64,000 bases of DNA. It comes from Bacillus sp. ISL-18 (lineage in GTDB: Bacteria; Bacillota; Bacilli; Bacillales; Cytobacillaceae). Below are positions 26,213-35,185 of this stretch, in pieces. The notes beneath the pieces are model-generated. The model did no database searches, had not been told where the DNA came from, and saw only the letters and a program-made list of their open reading frames with translations. Both the position numbers and the translations under genes were made by a program. Every line of letters begins with the position of its first letter. Position 1 is the stretch's first letter. The stretch covers positions 124,001 to 188,000 of the forward strand of contig NZ_JAGGQG010000002.1 of assembly GCF_018613415.1 (NCBI RefSeq). The letters are read 5' to 3'.

Positions 26213-27202
26213 ATGTTATTTATTGATAACAAAGGGTTTACGGATCCTCATATAAATCTGGCGATTGAAGAATATGCCTTGAAAAACCTTGATATAAACG
26301 AAACCTATTTATTATTTTACATAAATGAACCATCGATTATTATAGGGAAAAATCAAAATACGATTGAAGAAATCAATACTGATTATGTTGAAACGAATGG
26401 AATACATGTTGTTCGCAGATTATCAGGAGGTGGTGCAGTATACCATGATCTTGGCAATCTAAACTTTAGTTTTATTACCAAGGATGATGGGGAAAGCTTC
26501 CATAATTTCCGGAAATTCACTGAGCCTGTCGTTGAAGCATTGCAAAAGTTAGGGGTAAACGCCATGTTAAGCGGTCGAAATGACTTAGAAGTTGAGGGAA
26601 GAAAAATTTCAGGGAATGCTCAATTTTCTACAAAGGGCAGAATGTTTAGTCATGGAACTCTGATGCTTAATTCAGAAATCGAGAACGTAGTTTCAGCTTT
26701 AAAAGTTAAAAAGGATAAGATTGAATCAAAAGGAATTAAATCTGTTCGCAGCCGCGTCGCTAACATTTCAGAATTTTTAACAAAAAAGGTAAGTATAGAA
26801 GAATTTCGTTCCTTATTGTTAAAGAATATTTTCGGTGCACAAGATGATATACCGGAATATAGTTTAACAGAAGAGGATTGGGAAAAAATTCACCAGCTTT
26901 CCAAAGAACGATACCAAAACTGGGACTGGAATTATGGCAAATCCCCGAAGTTTAATCTTCAACATTCGCACCGTTTCCCAGTCGGTTCGATCGATGTTCG
27001 ATTAGAGGTGAATAAAGGAGTAATCGAGAACTGTAAAATATATGGTGACTTTTTTGGTGTCGGTGAGGTAAGCGAAATTGAGAGGAAACTCACAGGTATT
27101 CGCTATGATAAAAGGGAAATCGAACAAGTTCTTTCAGACATAGATACAAAGCATTACTTTGGAAATATATCAAAAGAGGAATTTATTAATTTAATCTATT
27201 AA
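26213..27202 (+). CDS. lplJ: Lipoate-protein ligase LplJ
   Basis: A 329-aa lipoyltransferase matching B. subtilis LplJ (YhfJ) throughout: RRLSGGGAVYHDLGN for lipoate/ATP binding, KISGNAQ with the catalytic Lys, and an accessory C-terminal domain ending KHYFGN. It attaches free lipoate to E2 subunits and GcvH. ATG 26213 is used rather than 26207 because AAGGGG is then 8 bp away and the start MLFIDNKG matches the homologue. Confidence 0.95.
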   Translation: MLFIDNKGFTDPHINLAIEEYALKNLDINETYLLFYINEPSIIIGKNQNTIEEINTDYVETNGIHVVRRLSGGGAVYHDLGNLNFSFITKDDGESFHNFRKFTEPVVEALQKLGVNAMLSGRNDLEVEGRKISGNAQFSTKGRMFSHGTLMLNSEIENVVSALKVKKDKIESKGIKSVRSRVANISEFLTKKVSIEEFRSLLLKNIFGAQDDIPEYSLTEEDWEKIHQLSKERYQNWDWNYGKSPKFNLQHSHRFPVGSIDVRLEVNKGVIENCKIYGDFFGVGEVSEIERKLTGIRYDKREIEQVLSDIDTKHYFGNISKEEFINLIY

Positions 27203-27209
27203 CAAGAAG

Positions 27210-27240
27210 GCGATGTCATGAAGACATCGCTGTTTTTTAT
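27210..27240 (+). terminator. Terminator of lplJ
   Basis: GCGATGTC/GACATCGC stem with TGTTTTTTAT. Confidence 0.85.
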
Positions 27241-27305
27241 CCTTTTTTACGTATTATACTTGAATACTTAAAATTCAGGAAATATAATATATTTAGAAAT
27301 TAATA

Positions 27306-27323
27306 TGAATGATTATTCATTCA
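27306..27323 (+). promoter_or_regulatory. FadR operator upstream of lcfB
   Basis: TGAATGATTATTCATTCA matches the B. subtilis FadR (YsiA) box TGAATGAMTANTCATTCA at every fixed position. It ends just before the Shine-Dalgarno of lcfB. FadR should repress the gene until long-chain acyl-CoA is present. Confidence 0.93.
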
Positions 27324-27336
27324 GAGGAGGGTAATG

Positions 27337-28899
27337 ATGAATATTTCAACGCAACTCCAAGAAACCGCCAAGAAATTTGCCGACAAACCCGCTTATTTTT
27401 TTATGGGCCAACAAGGTACCTATGCCGAATTAGATGAAGCTATACAGAAGTTTGCTTCCGGTTTAGAAAAATTGGGAATCAAGCAAGGAGACCACATTGC
27501 TCTATTATTGGGGAATTCACCACATTTTGTCATCAGTTTATATGGGGCATTGCGGCTTGGAGTAACCGTTATACCCGTTAATCCCATCTACACCGCAGAT
27601 GAAATAGGCTTTATCTTAAATAATGGCGATGTTAAAGCGGTCATTGCACTTGATTTAGCCTTACCTCTGGCAGAAAAAATGCATACCTTACTGCCAAGGG
27701 TAGAGCACTATATCTTTTGTGAAACAAAGCCCAATAGTCTCGTCTTATCAGAAATAGAAGGTCTTACTGTTTATCCAAAAATGAAATCGTTTACAGAGGT
27801 GATTGCCTCTGGGGAACAATTCTTTCAAGCTCCAATCTTGAGGGACGAAGATGTGGCGATTATCCTTTATACTTCTGGAACAACCGGAAAACCAAAGGGT
27901 GCTATGTTAACTCATAAAAATATATATAGCAACGCTAAGGATGTTGGCGACTACTTAAAAATGAATCAGGAGGACAGAGTTGTCACCGTTCTCCCGATGT
28001 TTCACGTATTTTGTTTGACCGTGGTGTTAAATGCCCCATTACTTTGCGGAGCAACCCTATTAATTGCACCGAAATTTAGTCCCAAAGAAGTTTTCTCGTT
28101 AATAAAGGAACAAACGGCGACTGTCTTTGCAGGTGTACCGACTATGTATAATTTCCTCTATCAATATCCAGATGGCGATCCGAATGATCTTAAATCTTTA
28201 CGTTTATGTATTTCCGGTGGAGCATCCTTGCCCGTAGCATTATTAAAGAATTTTGAGAAAAAATTTAATGTGTTCATTTCAGAGGGCTACGGATTATCGG
28301 AAGCATCACCAGTAACCTCCTTTAATCCGCTTGATCGCCCTCGCAAACCTGGATCAATTGGCACGTCGATTCTCCGAGTGGAAAATAAAATTGTGGACGG
28401 TCTTGGACAAGATGTTCCAATCGGCGCTGTTGGAGAATTAATTGTTCGCGGGCCAAATGTGATGAAAGGGTATTATAAAATGCCTGAAGAAACACAAGCT
28501 GCCATTCGAGATGGCTGGCTTTATACCGGAGATATGGCAAGAATGGATGAAGAAGGCTACTTTTACATTGTTGATCGGAAAAAGGATTTGATTATTGTAG
28601 GCGGTTATAATGTTTACCCGCGTGAAGTAGAGGAAGTAATTTATAATCACCCTGATGTGGTGGAGGTCGCTGTAGTTGGTGTGCCAGATCCCAATCAAGG
28701 TGAGGCAGTTAACGCCTATGTCGTCAGTAAAAATTCTGCACTAACTTGCGAACAGCTTCAGGAATATTGCAGAGAGCACCTTGCCAAGTATAAAGTGCCG
28801 GCAACGATTGAATTCATAGATGAACTCCCCAAGAATACGACTGGAAAAATACTTAGACGGGCTCTTAAAAATATAATCTCGCAAAAAGTAAACAATTAA
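27337..28899 (+). CDS. lcfB: Long-chain acyl-CoA synthetase LcfB (YhfL)
   Basis: A 520-aa adenylate-forming enzyme: P-loop [32 protein letters not shown] and the C-terminal catalytic Lys in [11 protein letters not shown]. Activates fatty acids for beta-oxidation. Two consecutive ATGs (27334, 27337); the second has the better 6-bp spacing from GAGGAGG. Controlled by the FadR box directly upstream. Confidence 0.94.
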   Translation: MNISTQLQETAKKFADKPAYFFMGQQGTYAELDEAIQKFASGLEKLGIKQGDHIALLLGNSPHFVISLYGALRLGVTVIPVNPIYTADEIGFILNNGDVKAVIALDLALPLAEKMHTLLPRVEHYIFCETKPNSLVLSEIEGLTVYPKMKSFTEVIASGEQFFQAPILRDEDVAIILYTSGTTGKPKGAMLTHKNIYSNAKDVGDYLKMNQEDRVVTVLPMFHVFCLTVVLNAPLLCGATLLIAPKFSPKEVFSLIKEQTATVFAGVPTMYNFLYQYPDGDPNDLKSLRLCISGGASLPVALLKNFEKKFNVFISEGYGLSEASPVTSFNPLDRPRKPGSIGTSILRVENKIVDGLGQDVPIGAVGELIVRGPNVMKGYYKMPEETQAAIRDGWLYTGDMARMDEEGYFYIVDRKKDLIIVGGYNVYPREVEEVIYNHPDVVEVAVVGVPDPNQGEAVNAYVVSKNSALTCEQLQEYCREHLAKYKVPATIEFIDELPKNTTGKILRRALKNIISQKVNN

Positions 28900-28911
28900 A
28901 AAATTTTTTCT

Positions 28912-28937
28912 AAGGCAGGCATTTTGCCTGCCTTTTT
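28912..28937 (+). terminator. Terminator between lcfB and the enoyl-CoA hydratase gene
   Basis: AAGGCAGGC/GCCTGCCTT with an ATTTT loop and T5 tail. Partial read-through would keep the downstream gene in the FadR regulon. Confidence 0.8.
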
Positions 28938-28967
28938 AGAATTCTCTAATATGGGAGGGGAGAAAAA

Positions 28968-29744
28968 ATGGAGCGAGTATTACTTGAGATTCAAAATCAT
29001 ATCGCCGTCATTACGATTAATCGTCCAGAAGCATTGAATGCTTTTAATTACGACACGCTGCTAGAATTAAAACAAAAAATAGAACTTATTCGAATAAATC
29101 AAGAGGTACGGGCGGTTATTATCACTGGTGCCGGAGAGAAGGCTTTTAGCGTTGGCGCAGATTTAAAAGAACGAAAACATTTAACTGAGGAGCAAGTGAA
29201 GAGAAATTTATTAAAAATCAATGAGGTTTTTAACGATATTGACCTGCTTCCTCAGCCTACAATTGCGGCGATAAATGGTTTTGCATTCGGCGGGGGGATG
29301 GAACTGGCTTTAGCCTGTGATTTTCGGATTGCTGCGCAGACTGCTGTAATGGGATTAACAGAAACAAGTTTGGCCATTATTCCGGGTGCGGGCGGAACTC
29401 AGCGTCTTCCTAGATTAGTTGGGCAGGCAAAAGCACTCGAACTCATCTTAACGGCAAAACGGCTTACAGCAAACGAAGCAGATCATTATGGGCTGCTTAC
29501 AAAAGTGGTCGACCGGAGTAAGCTGGTAAGTGAATGTTTTTCTTTTTGCTCAGAGCTGTTAGCAAACGGACCAGTTGCCCTGCAGCAGGCTAAGTTTGCG
29601 ATTAAGAATGGCATGAATACCGATTTACATACAGGACTGCAAATCGAACGGAAGGCATATGAGGTCACCCTCAAAACGGAGGACCGCATCGAAGCATTAC
29701 AAGCTTTTTCCGAAAAGAGGAAACCAAACTTTAAAGGAAAATAA
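28968..29744 (+). CDS. Enoyl-CoA hydratase
   Basis: A 258-aa crotonase with both oxyanion and catalytic regions intact: FSVGADLKE, the first Glu in FAFGGGMELALACDFRIA, and the second Glu in GLTETSLAIIPGAGGTQRLPR. Likely hydrates trans-2-enoyl-CoA in beta-oxidation, consistent with its place 68 bp after lcfB. Shine-Dalgarno GGGAGGGG. Confidence 0.92.
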   Translation: MERVLLEIQNHIAVITINRPEALNAFNYDTLLELKQKIELIRINQEVRAVIITGAGEKAFSVGADLKERKHLTEEQVKRNLLKINEVFNDIDLLPQPTIAAINGFAFGGGMELALACDFRIAAQTAVMGLTETSLAIIPGAGGTQRLPRLVGQAKALELILTAKRLTANEADHYGLLTKVVDRSKLVSECFSFCSELLANGPVALQQAKFAIKNGMNTDLHTGLQIERKAYEVTLKTEDRIEALQAFSEKRKPNFKGK

Positions 29745-29862
29745 CATGGTGCCTGTCACATGGTTTTTTTTATAAGACCGTCTTTTCGTTTTCTTAGTTC
29801 TAATTCCGCCCTTTTAAACTAAACTAGGTATAGAGAGGTTGTACAAAAAGGGGGACAGAATC

Positions 29863-31137
29863 ATGGTACGAAAAATGGGAGTCTATGCGGTTTTGGCCTT
29901 TTGTTTATATGGTTTGTTTATTTATTGGTATTTATTTCATTTTGCTAATACCTCATTACCATTTGAATATCAAGGCTCCAAGGCAGACCCATCAACTTTC
30001 CTAAATGGAAGGGAGTTAGACTTAAGCGAAGAGTATTCAAAGATTAGAAATTTATTGTTTTTTTTATCTACTCCATTTGAATGGCTTTTTTATTTTCTTA
30101 TCCTTTTATTTGGGTTTTCAAAGGCCTTTAAGCGCTGGGCGGATCAATCAGCAAAGGTAAAGGCACTGCGGATGCCAATTTATTTAATCTGGCTATCCTT
30201 GTTTGCCTTTGCAGCTACTTTCCCGTTAAACTATATCAGCTATTCATTATCTCGAACCTATCATATTTCAACCCAGACATTTGCCTCCTGGATGAAAGAT
30301 GAATTAATTGATTTCTGGATTAACTATGGTACATGGCTGATTATTGTCCCAGTTCTTTACTGGTTAATGAAAAAAAGTCAAAAGCGCTGGTGGCTTTATG
30401 GCTGGCTGTTATCCGTGCCTTTTACATTATTTATGATGTTCCTGCAGCCGGTTGTGATTGACCCGTTATACAATGATTTCTATCCTCTTAAAAACAAGGA
30501 ATTGGAAACAAAGATTTTAGCATTGGCAGAGAAAGCACATATTCCAGCACAGCATGTTTTTGAGGTCAATATGGCGGATAAAACAAACGCCTTAAACGCT
30601 TATGTTAGCGGGATTGGTTCGAATGCCAGGATTGTTCTTTGGGACACAACATTGAACAGGTTAAATGATAATCAAATCTTATTTATAATGGCTCATGAAA
30701 TTTGCCATTACGTTGAAAAACATATTTATTTTGGGATAGCGGGTTATTTGCTTTTATCCCTGCTGGGACTTTATTTAACCTACAAAATAATGAACTGGGC
30801 AGTAAGAAGATGGGGCAGGGAACTGAAAATAGATGATGTAAGAGATATTCGCTCCCTGCCGTTATTTTTTATGATTTTATCTCTGCTTTTATTTTCTGCG
30901 AGCCCGCTAACTAATCTCGTATCACGGTATGAGGAAAAGCGTGCTGATCAGTATGCAATCGAAATGACCAAAAACCCGGAAGCTGCTATCAGCTCCTTCC
31001 AAGAATTAACCCGGTCTGGATTAAGTGAGGTCAACCCGCCATTACTGGTGAAAATATTCCGATATACCCATCCATCCATGCTAGATCGAATTTCCATGTT
31101 AGAAGAATATGAAATTACCCATCGAAACCAACATTAA
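29863..31137 (+). CDS. yhfN: M48-family membrane metalloprotease YhfN
   Basis: A 424-aa Ste24-like zinc protease. The HExxH motif is in MAHEICHYVEK with the third ligand Glu in the RYEEKRADQYA region. About five to six membrane segments. Start ATG 29863 sits behind GGGGG; an upstream TTG at 29839 has no proper Shine-Dalgarno. Likely processes membrane or exported proteins or peptides. Confidence 0.9.
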   Translation: MVRKMGVYAVLAFCLYGLFIYWYLFHFANTSLPFEYQGSKADPSTFLNGRELDLSEEYSKIRNLLFFLSTPFEWLFYFLILLFGFSKAFKRWADQSAKVKALRMPIYLIWLSLFAFAATFPLNYISYSLSRTYHISTQTFASWMKDELIDFWINYGTWLIIVPVLYWLMKKSQKRWWLYGWLLSVPFTLFMMFLQPVVIDPLYNDFYPLKNKELETKILALAEKAHIPAQHVFEVNMADKTNALNAYVSGIGSNARIVLWDTTLNRLNDNQILFIMAHEICHYVEKHIYFGIAGYLLLSLLGLYLTYKIMNWAVRRWGRELKIDDVRDIRSLPLFFMILSLLLFSASPLTNLVSRYEEKRADQYAIEMTKNPEAAISSFQELTRSGLSEVNPPLLVKIFRYTHPSMLDRISMLEEYEITHRNQH

Positions 31138-31150
31138 CTATTCCTTTGTG

Positions 31151-31180
31151 GCCCAAGATTCATATCTTGGGCTTTTCTTT
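31151..31180 (+). terminator. Terminator of yhfN
   Basis: GCCCAAGAT/ATCTTGGGC then TTTTCTTTT. Confidence 0.85.
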
Positions 31181-31184
31181 TCCA

Positions 31185-31213
31185 TAAAAAAAAACCGCCA
31201 ATTTCTCAGCGGT
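31185..31213 (-). terminator. Terminator of yhzC
   Basis: On the minus strand ACCGC/GCGGT is followed by about nine T. Confidence 0.75.
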
Positions 31214-31221
31214 CGAGCATA

Positions 31222-31467
31222 TTAGGTTCCGAATCGCTTGTTTATCTTAATTAGCTCATTAGAAAGAAGCTGAAAGGTCTTTTTGTCCCGGGTATCAATG
31301 GCCTTGTCAATTTTACGCAGCAACTTTTCCTTTTCTACATTCAACTGGATTTCCGATAGCAGCATCTCGATGTATAAATCCTGGACGAAGTTTTCTTTCA
31401 TACGGGCTCGTTTCATGGCACCAATTTTCATTAATTCTTGGTATGACTTATCATTCATGAAAATCAC
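31222..31467 (-). CDS. yhzC: IDEAL-domain protein YhzC
   Basis: An 81-aa helical protein with the IDEAL-type segment LLSEIQLNVEKEKLLRKI then DKAIDTRDKKTF. It lies divergent to comK, as in B. subtilis. The role of the domain is not established. ATG 31458 (MNDKSYQ) is also a good start, 3 codons inside, with AGAGGTGA upstream. Confidence 0.78.
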   Translation of the reverse strand: MIFMNDKSYQELMKIGAMKRARMKENFVQDLYIEMLLSEIQLNVEKEKLLRKIDKAIDTRDKKTFQLLSNELIKINKRFGT

Positions 31468-31652
31468 CTCTGAGCTTTTTTAAAGTATATGGTTTTTTTG
31501 CCATAATATCAATAATATTTAAAATTTTCTATTAGTATTATTCTTGACAAATAATTGTGAATAATTTTTGAACAATTCAAGGAAATTAAGGGAGTAAAAA
31601 GTAAAAAGTGGTAAGATATGGTGGATAAAATGTAACTAGAGGGGTTGAGATT

Positions 31653-32213
31653 TTGCCGCAAAAACAAACGGGAGATTATATAGTGAATTCTTGTACCATG
31701 TATATAAAGCCGGAAGAGTATGGAAATAGGCTATTCTCAGTTATTGGTGAAGTCGAAGATGAAATTCTTTCTCCGCTTAAACCATTTAGTATCATTCAAA
31801 AAAGTTGCGCTTATTATGGTGTAGATTATGAAGGCAGAAGGAAAGGGACACGGTTATTAATTGACTATTCACGTAAGCTTCCGATTGTCATTGAACCCAT
31901 TAACAACATCTATACATTCTGCACCGCTTCCCCAGAGAGTCCAAAATGTATCTGGTTCTTCGCTGAACATATCAAAGATTATCGGCGTGTTTCCGCACGG
32001 GAAACATTGGTCATTTTCCGCCATAATCAAACTCACATTTTCCCTGTTTCCTATAACACGTTTAATACCCAAATGCTGCGGACATCTTATTTACAAATGA
32101 AGCTAATGCAAAGAGTGGAGTTTAGTAAGAAACAATTAGCTTTTATGCTCCATGGGACAAAGCCTTCAAAGGCATCAGAGAGCAATGAGCTTTATTTGAA
32201 TGAAAGAAAATAA
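31653..32213 (+). CDS. comK: Competence transcription factor ComK
   Basis: A 186-aa protein with the ComK landmarks: KSCAYYGVDYEGRRKGT, PIVIEPINNIYTFCTASPESPKCIWF, PVSYNTFNTQMLRTSYLQMK and FMLHG. ComK binds AT boxes and switches on DNA uptake genes. It starts at TTG 31653 behind AGAGGGG, a weak start that would restrain basal synthesis. I could not find an unambiguous K-box (AAAA-N5-TTTT pairs) in the promoter, though it is very AT-rich. Confidence 0.93.
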   Translation: MPQKQTGDYIVNSCTMYIKPEEYGNRLFSVIGEVEDEILSPLKPFSIIQKSCAYYGVDYEGRRKGTRLLIDYSRKLPIVIEPINNIYTFCTASPESPKCIWFFAEHIKDYRRVSARETLVIFRHNQTHIFPVSYNTFNTQMLRTSYLQMKLMQRVEFSKKQLAFMLHGTKPSKASESNELYLNERK

Positions 32214-32217
32214 GTGA

Positions 32218-32583
32218 CTATCTGGACATGTCTCTTTTGGATAAGTATGTTTCTAATAACTCCTGGACTTTGTTTCGAATTCTTGGATTAAAATAATTAT
32301 GGTTTTCTTCGTAGCCTTTGTAAATAAACATATACATTGTAAAAGCTTCATCCCGGTTTGTCTCAATTACCTGTAGTTTGTTCTTCTTCATATACTGTTT
32401 AACCTCAGCTAACTCGTGTTGAATTTTCTTCATGGTTTCTTCTATTAAATTTAAATAAGGTTTTTTTAATTTAAAAGGGCTGTTTGTTACAACGTTTAAA
32501 TCGCGATTAAGGATAATAAGAACCATTGGTAAATAGATGGCCTTTTCCATGATGTCACGCTCATCCTCCGGAATTCTGGTCAT
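32218..32583 (-). CDS. yhjD: YhjD-like protein
   Basis: A 121-aa soluble helical protein beginning MTRIPEDERDIMEKAIYLPMV, resembling B. subtilis YhjD, which is linked to sporulation. No membrane segment. GGGAGAAG precedes ATG 32583. Converges with comK (4 bp apart). Identification is from memory of length and N terminus. Confidence 0.65.
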   Translation of the reverse strand: MTRIPEDERDIMEKAIYLPMVLIILNRDLNVVTNSPFKLKKPYLNLIEETMKKIQHELAEVKQYMKKNKLQVIETNRDEAFTMYMFIYKGYEENHNYFNPRIRNKVQELLETYLSKRDMSR

Positions 32584-32672
32584 TTTTCATCTTCTCCCTT
32601 TATAAAAGTAGAACGGGTGTTCTGAGTTAATTTTATCAAAAACAGACTGAAATATGCAATAGGTGATTAGTG

Positions 32673-32704
32673 AAAGAAAGCTTGTCATATGACAAGCTTT
32701 CTTT
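32673..32704. terminator. Perfect palindrome between divergent yhjD and the LCP gene
   Basis: AAAGAAAGCTTGTC and GACAAGCTTTCTTT around ATAT, a terminator-like stem in a place where neither neighbouring gene needs one. See findings. Confidence 0.55.
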
Positions 32705-32836
32705 GTTGCAAAAATAAAGAAAGATATGAGAAAGTTTTTATTAATAGAAGGAGATTAGATAGGGGAAAATGAATTAAAATGAGGATACAAAAAAAGAATA
32801 ACATCGTCATATAAACTGAAGGGATAACGTGGACGA

Positions 32837-33790
32837 ATGGATGAAAAACAAATGAGATCTGATAGACATCAAAAAAAGAAAAAGAAAAGGTGGCCGTCCA
32901 TTTTACTTGTGTGCCTGCTGTTGATAGGTGGAGTATCTGGATATGCTTATTATCAATATCAACAAGGGGTTAAACAATCATTAAAAAAACTCAACAATGA
33001 TAAAAAAGATACAAACGTGGTTTATGATTTTTCAGGGCAAAAAGATCAGTATGGGGATACAAATGTCCTGCTGCTTGGCAGTGATGCACGGGGAAATGAA
33101 AAGTCCCGCTCTGACACCATAATGATCCTTCATTATAACGAAAATAAAGGGACCTTCAAACTAACATCGATTATGCGGGACAGCTATGTCGCCATTCCGG
33201 GTCATGCTAAACATAAAATTAATTCTGCTTTTGCACGCGGCGGTCCTGAATTAATGAGGCAAACAATTAAGCAAAATTTTGATATTGATTTGCAATACTA
33301 TGCTATTGTTGATTTTCAAGGGTTTGCCCAGCTTATTGATGAATTATTTCCAAACGGTGTAGAAATGAATGTGGAAAAGAAAATGTCAGCGAATGTTAAC
33401 CCTCCATTACAGCCTGGCCAGCAAAAACTAAATGGTGCCCAGATGCTGAGTTACGTTCGCTTTCGTCATGATGCGATAGGTGACTTTGGACGTGTTGAAC
33501 GACAGCAGAAAGCAATAAAGGCCATAAAGGATCAATTAAGTGGACTTAAAACGGTTGCCAAACTTCCCAAACTTATTGGGGTGGTTACACCTTATATAAA
33601 TACAAATATGCCAACCACTGATGGAGTATTTATGGCGAAAGAATTCCTTACCGGTGACCAAAATATTGAAACCCTCCGTATTCCCATTGATAATAGCTTT
33701 ACAGAGCCGCGGATAAGTGGAGAAGGAGCGGTACTTAAGATTGATGTTGAGAAAAATAAACAGGCACTCCATCAATTTATAACACAGTAG
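32837..33790 (+). CDS. LytR-CpsA-Psr (LCP) family cell-wall ligase
   Basis: A 317-aa membrane-anchored protein: a basic N terminus, one helix (about residues 22-40) and an extracytoplasmic LCP domain with LLLGSDARGNEKSRSDTIMI, the basic pocket motif RDSYVAIPG, and HDAIGDFGRVERQQ. LCP enzymes transfer wall teichoic acid or other glycopolymers from lipid carrier to peptidoglycan. The closest subtilis relatives are the TagTUV group. Confidence 0.9.
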   Translation: MDEKQMRSDRHQKKKKKRWPSILLVCLLLIGGVSGYAYYQYQQGVKQSLKKLNNDKKDTNVVYDFSGQKDQYGDTNVLLLGSDARGNEKSRSDTIMILHYNENKGTFKLTSIMRDSYVAIPGHAKHKINSAFARGGPELMRQTIKQNFDIDLQYYAIVDFQGFAQLIDELFPNGVEMNVEKKMSANVNPPLQPGQQKLNGAQMLSYVRFRHDAIGDFGRVERQQKAIKAIKDQLSGLKTVAKLPKLIGVVTPYINTNMPTTDGVFMAKEFLTGDQNIETLRIPIDNSFTEPRISGEGAVLKIDVEKNKQALHQFITQ

Positions 33791-33817
33791 GATTTATTTA
33801 ATAAAGGAGAAAGCGGG

Positions 33818-34483
33818 ATGGACTTCGAAACACTTAAAGCTTGGTTTACACTTGAACATATCATGAGCCTTATACAGGAGTATCGGGCTCTTGGTCCCAT
33901 ACCAGGCATCTTGTTGATTATTGTGGAAGCATTTTTGCCGTTTCTCCCTTTATTTGTATTTGTAATGGCAAATGCCAATGCCTTTGGTCTATGGCTGGGT
34001 TTTTTGTATTCTTGGCTTGGGGCTTGTTTAGGTGCTATTATTGTTTTTCTTCTAATTAGAAGATTTGGACAAAAACGGCTATTATCATTTCTGCCCAAAC
34101 ATCCAAAAGTCCGCAAACTTATGGATTGGGTGGAACGTCACGGGTTTGGCCCTCTTTTTCTATTAGTATGTTTTCCATTTACCCCATCAGCACTAGTAAA
34201 CATTGTTGCTGGTCTTTCGAAAATCAGCTTGGCTCAGTACATGCTGGCCGTGTGTATTGGGAAAATGGTGATGATCTTTACCATAAGTTTTATCGGTTAT
34301 GATCTCCATTCATTGATAACTAAACCTCTTCGCACGGTTATCGTTTTTATTGTTATCTTTATTCTTTGGTTTGTAGGGAAAAGAATTGAAGTTAAAATGA
34401 ATAAGCGTTTAGAATTTGACCATAATGGAGAAATAGATAGAAAGAAAGAAAAGGAGAAACGGAGGAGTGTCAATGAAGATTGA
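33818..34483 (+). CDS. yhjE: TVP38/TMEM64 (DedA-like) membrane protein YhjE
   Basis: A 221-aa protein with five to six membrane segments and the characteristic FPFTPSALVNIVAGLSKISL stretch of the TVP38/SNARE-associated family. Likely involved in lipid handling or envelope homeostasis. The last 11 bp overlap sipV, the same yhjE-sipV arrangement as in B. subtilis. Confidence 0.87.
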   Translation: MDFETLKAWFTLEHIMSLIQEYRALGPIPGILLIIVEAFLPFLPLFVFVMANANAFGLWLGFLYSWLGACLGAIIVFLLIRRFGQKRLLSFLPKHPKVRKLMDWVERHGFGPLFLLVCFPFTPSALVNIVAGLSKISLAQYMLAVCIGKMVMIFTISFIGYDLHSLITKPLRTVIVFIVIFILWFVGKRIEVKMNKRLEFDHNGEIDRKKEKEKRRSVNED

Positions 34484-35027
34484 ATGGAAAAAAGAAGGAT
34501 TAGAATGGATGAAGGCTTTTGCGATTGGAATTATTATTTTTGCGTTTATTCGAACTTTCTTCTTTTCTAATTATATAGTAGAAGGCGAATCGATGATGCC
34601 GACTCTCCAGAACGGAAACAAACTTGTTGTCAATAAGTTAGGGTATCAAGTAGGTGAGTTAAACCGATTTGATGTGATTGTCTTTCATGCTAATGAGAAA
34701 GAGGACTTCGTTAAGCGGATTATCGGTCTGCCAGGTGATCGGATTGAGTATCGGGATGACACGTTATATATAAATGGCCATAAATATGAAGAACCCTTCT
34801 TAAATATTTATAAAAAGAAATCCCCTGGATTGAAGTTAACAGGAGATTTTAGTTTAAAGGAAATTACCGGTGAAAATATTGTGCCTGCAGGGAAATTATT
34901 CGTTCTTGGTGATAATCGACTAGGGAGTTGGGACAGTCGTCAATTTGGCTTTATCAATGCCAGTCAAGTCGTCGGTAAAGTTGATTTGCGTTATTGGCCG
35001 TTAAATGAAATAAATGTTCACTTCTAA
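34473..35027 (+). CDS. sipV: Type I signal peptidase SipV
   Basis: A 184-aa peptidase with one N-terminal anchor (about residues 13-31). Catalytic Ser40 lies in EGESMMPTL and the general base Lys81 in DFVKRIIGLPGDR; box E GDNRLGSWDSR is present. It removes signal peptides outside the membrane. ATG 34473 lies 7 bp after GGAGG; the GTG at 34467 is too close. Overlaps yhjE. Confidence 0.93.
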   Translation: MKIEWKKEGLEWMKAFAIGIIIFAFIRTFFFSNYIVEGESMMPTLQNGNKLVVNKLGYQVGELNRFDVIVFHANEKEDFVKRIIGLPGDRIEYRDDTLYINGHKYEEPFLNIYKKKSPGLKLTGDFSLKEITGENIVPAGKLFVLGDNRLGSWDSRQFGFINASQVVGKVDLRYWPLNEINVHF

Positions 35028-35043
35028 TAAAAATAGGACGGAG

Positions 35044-35075
35044 ACACGATTAGATGGAATCGTGTTTTTTTTTTT
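35044..35075 (+). terminator. Terminator of yhjE-sipV
   Basis: ACACGATT/AATCGTGT followed by about ten T. Confidence 0.88.
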
Positions 35076-35185
35076 CGTATTTTTTACCATTATTGGTTTA
35101 AACCCGTCCACCTGAAAATCCAAACATTTGTACTCTTTTGTGATAGAATGGGAGATACAGAGTATAGGGAAGGGGAGGTTTTCTA

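Noticed and set aside
29745..29772. Possible terminator after the enoyl-CoA hydratase (GGTGCCTGTCAC then T8)
   Set aside because: The T-run is good but the stem has only three to four pairs; not listed as a feature.
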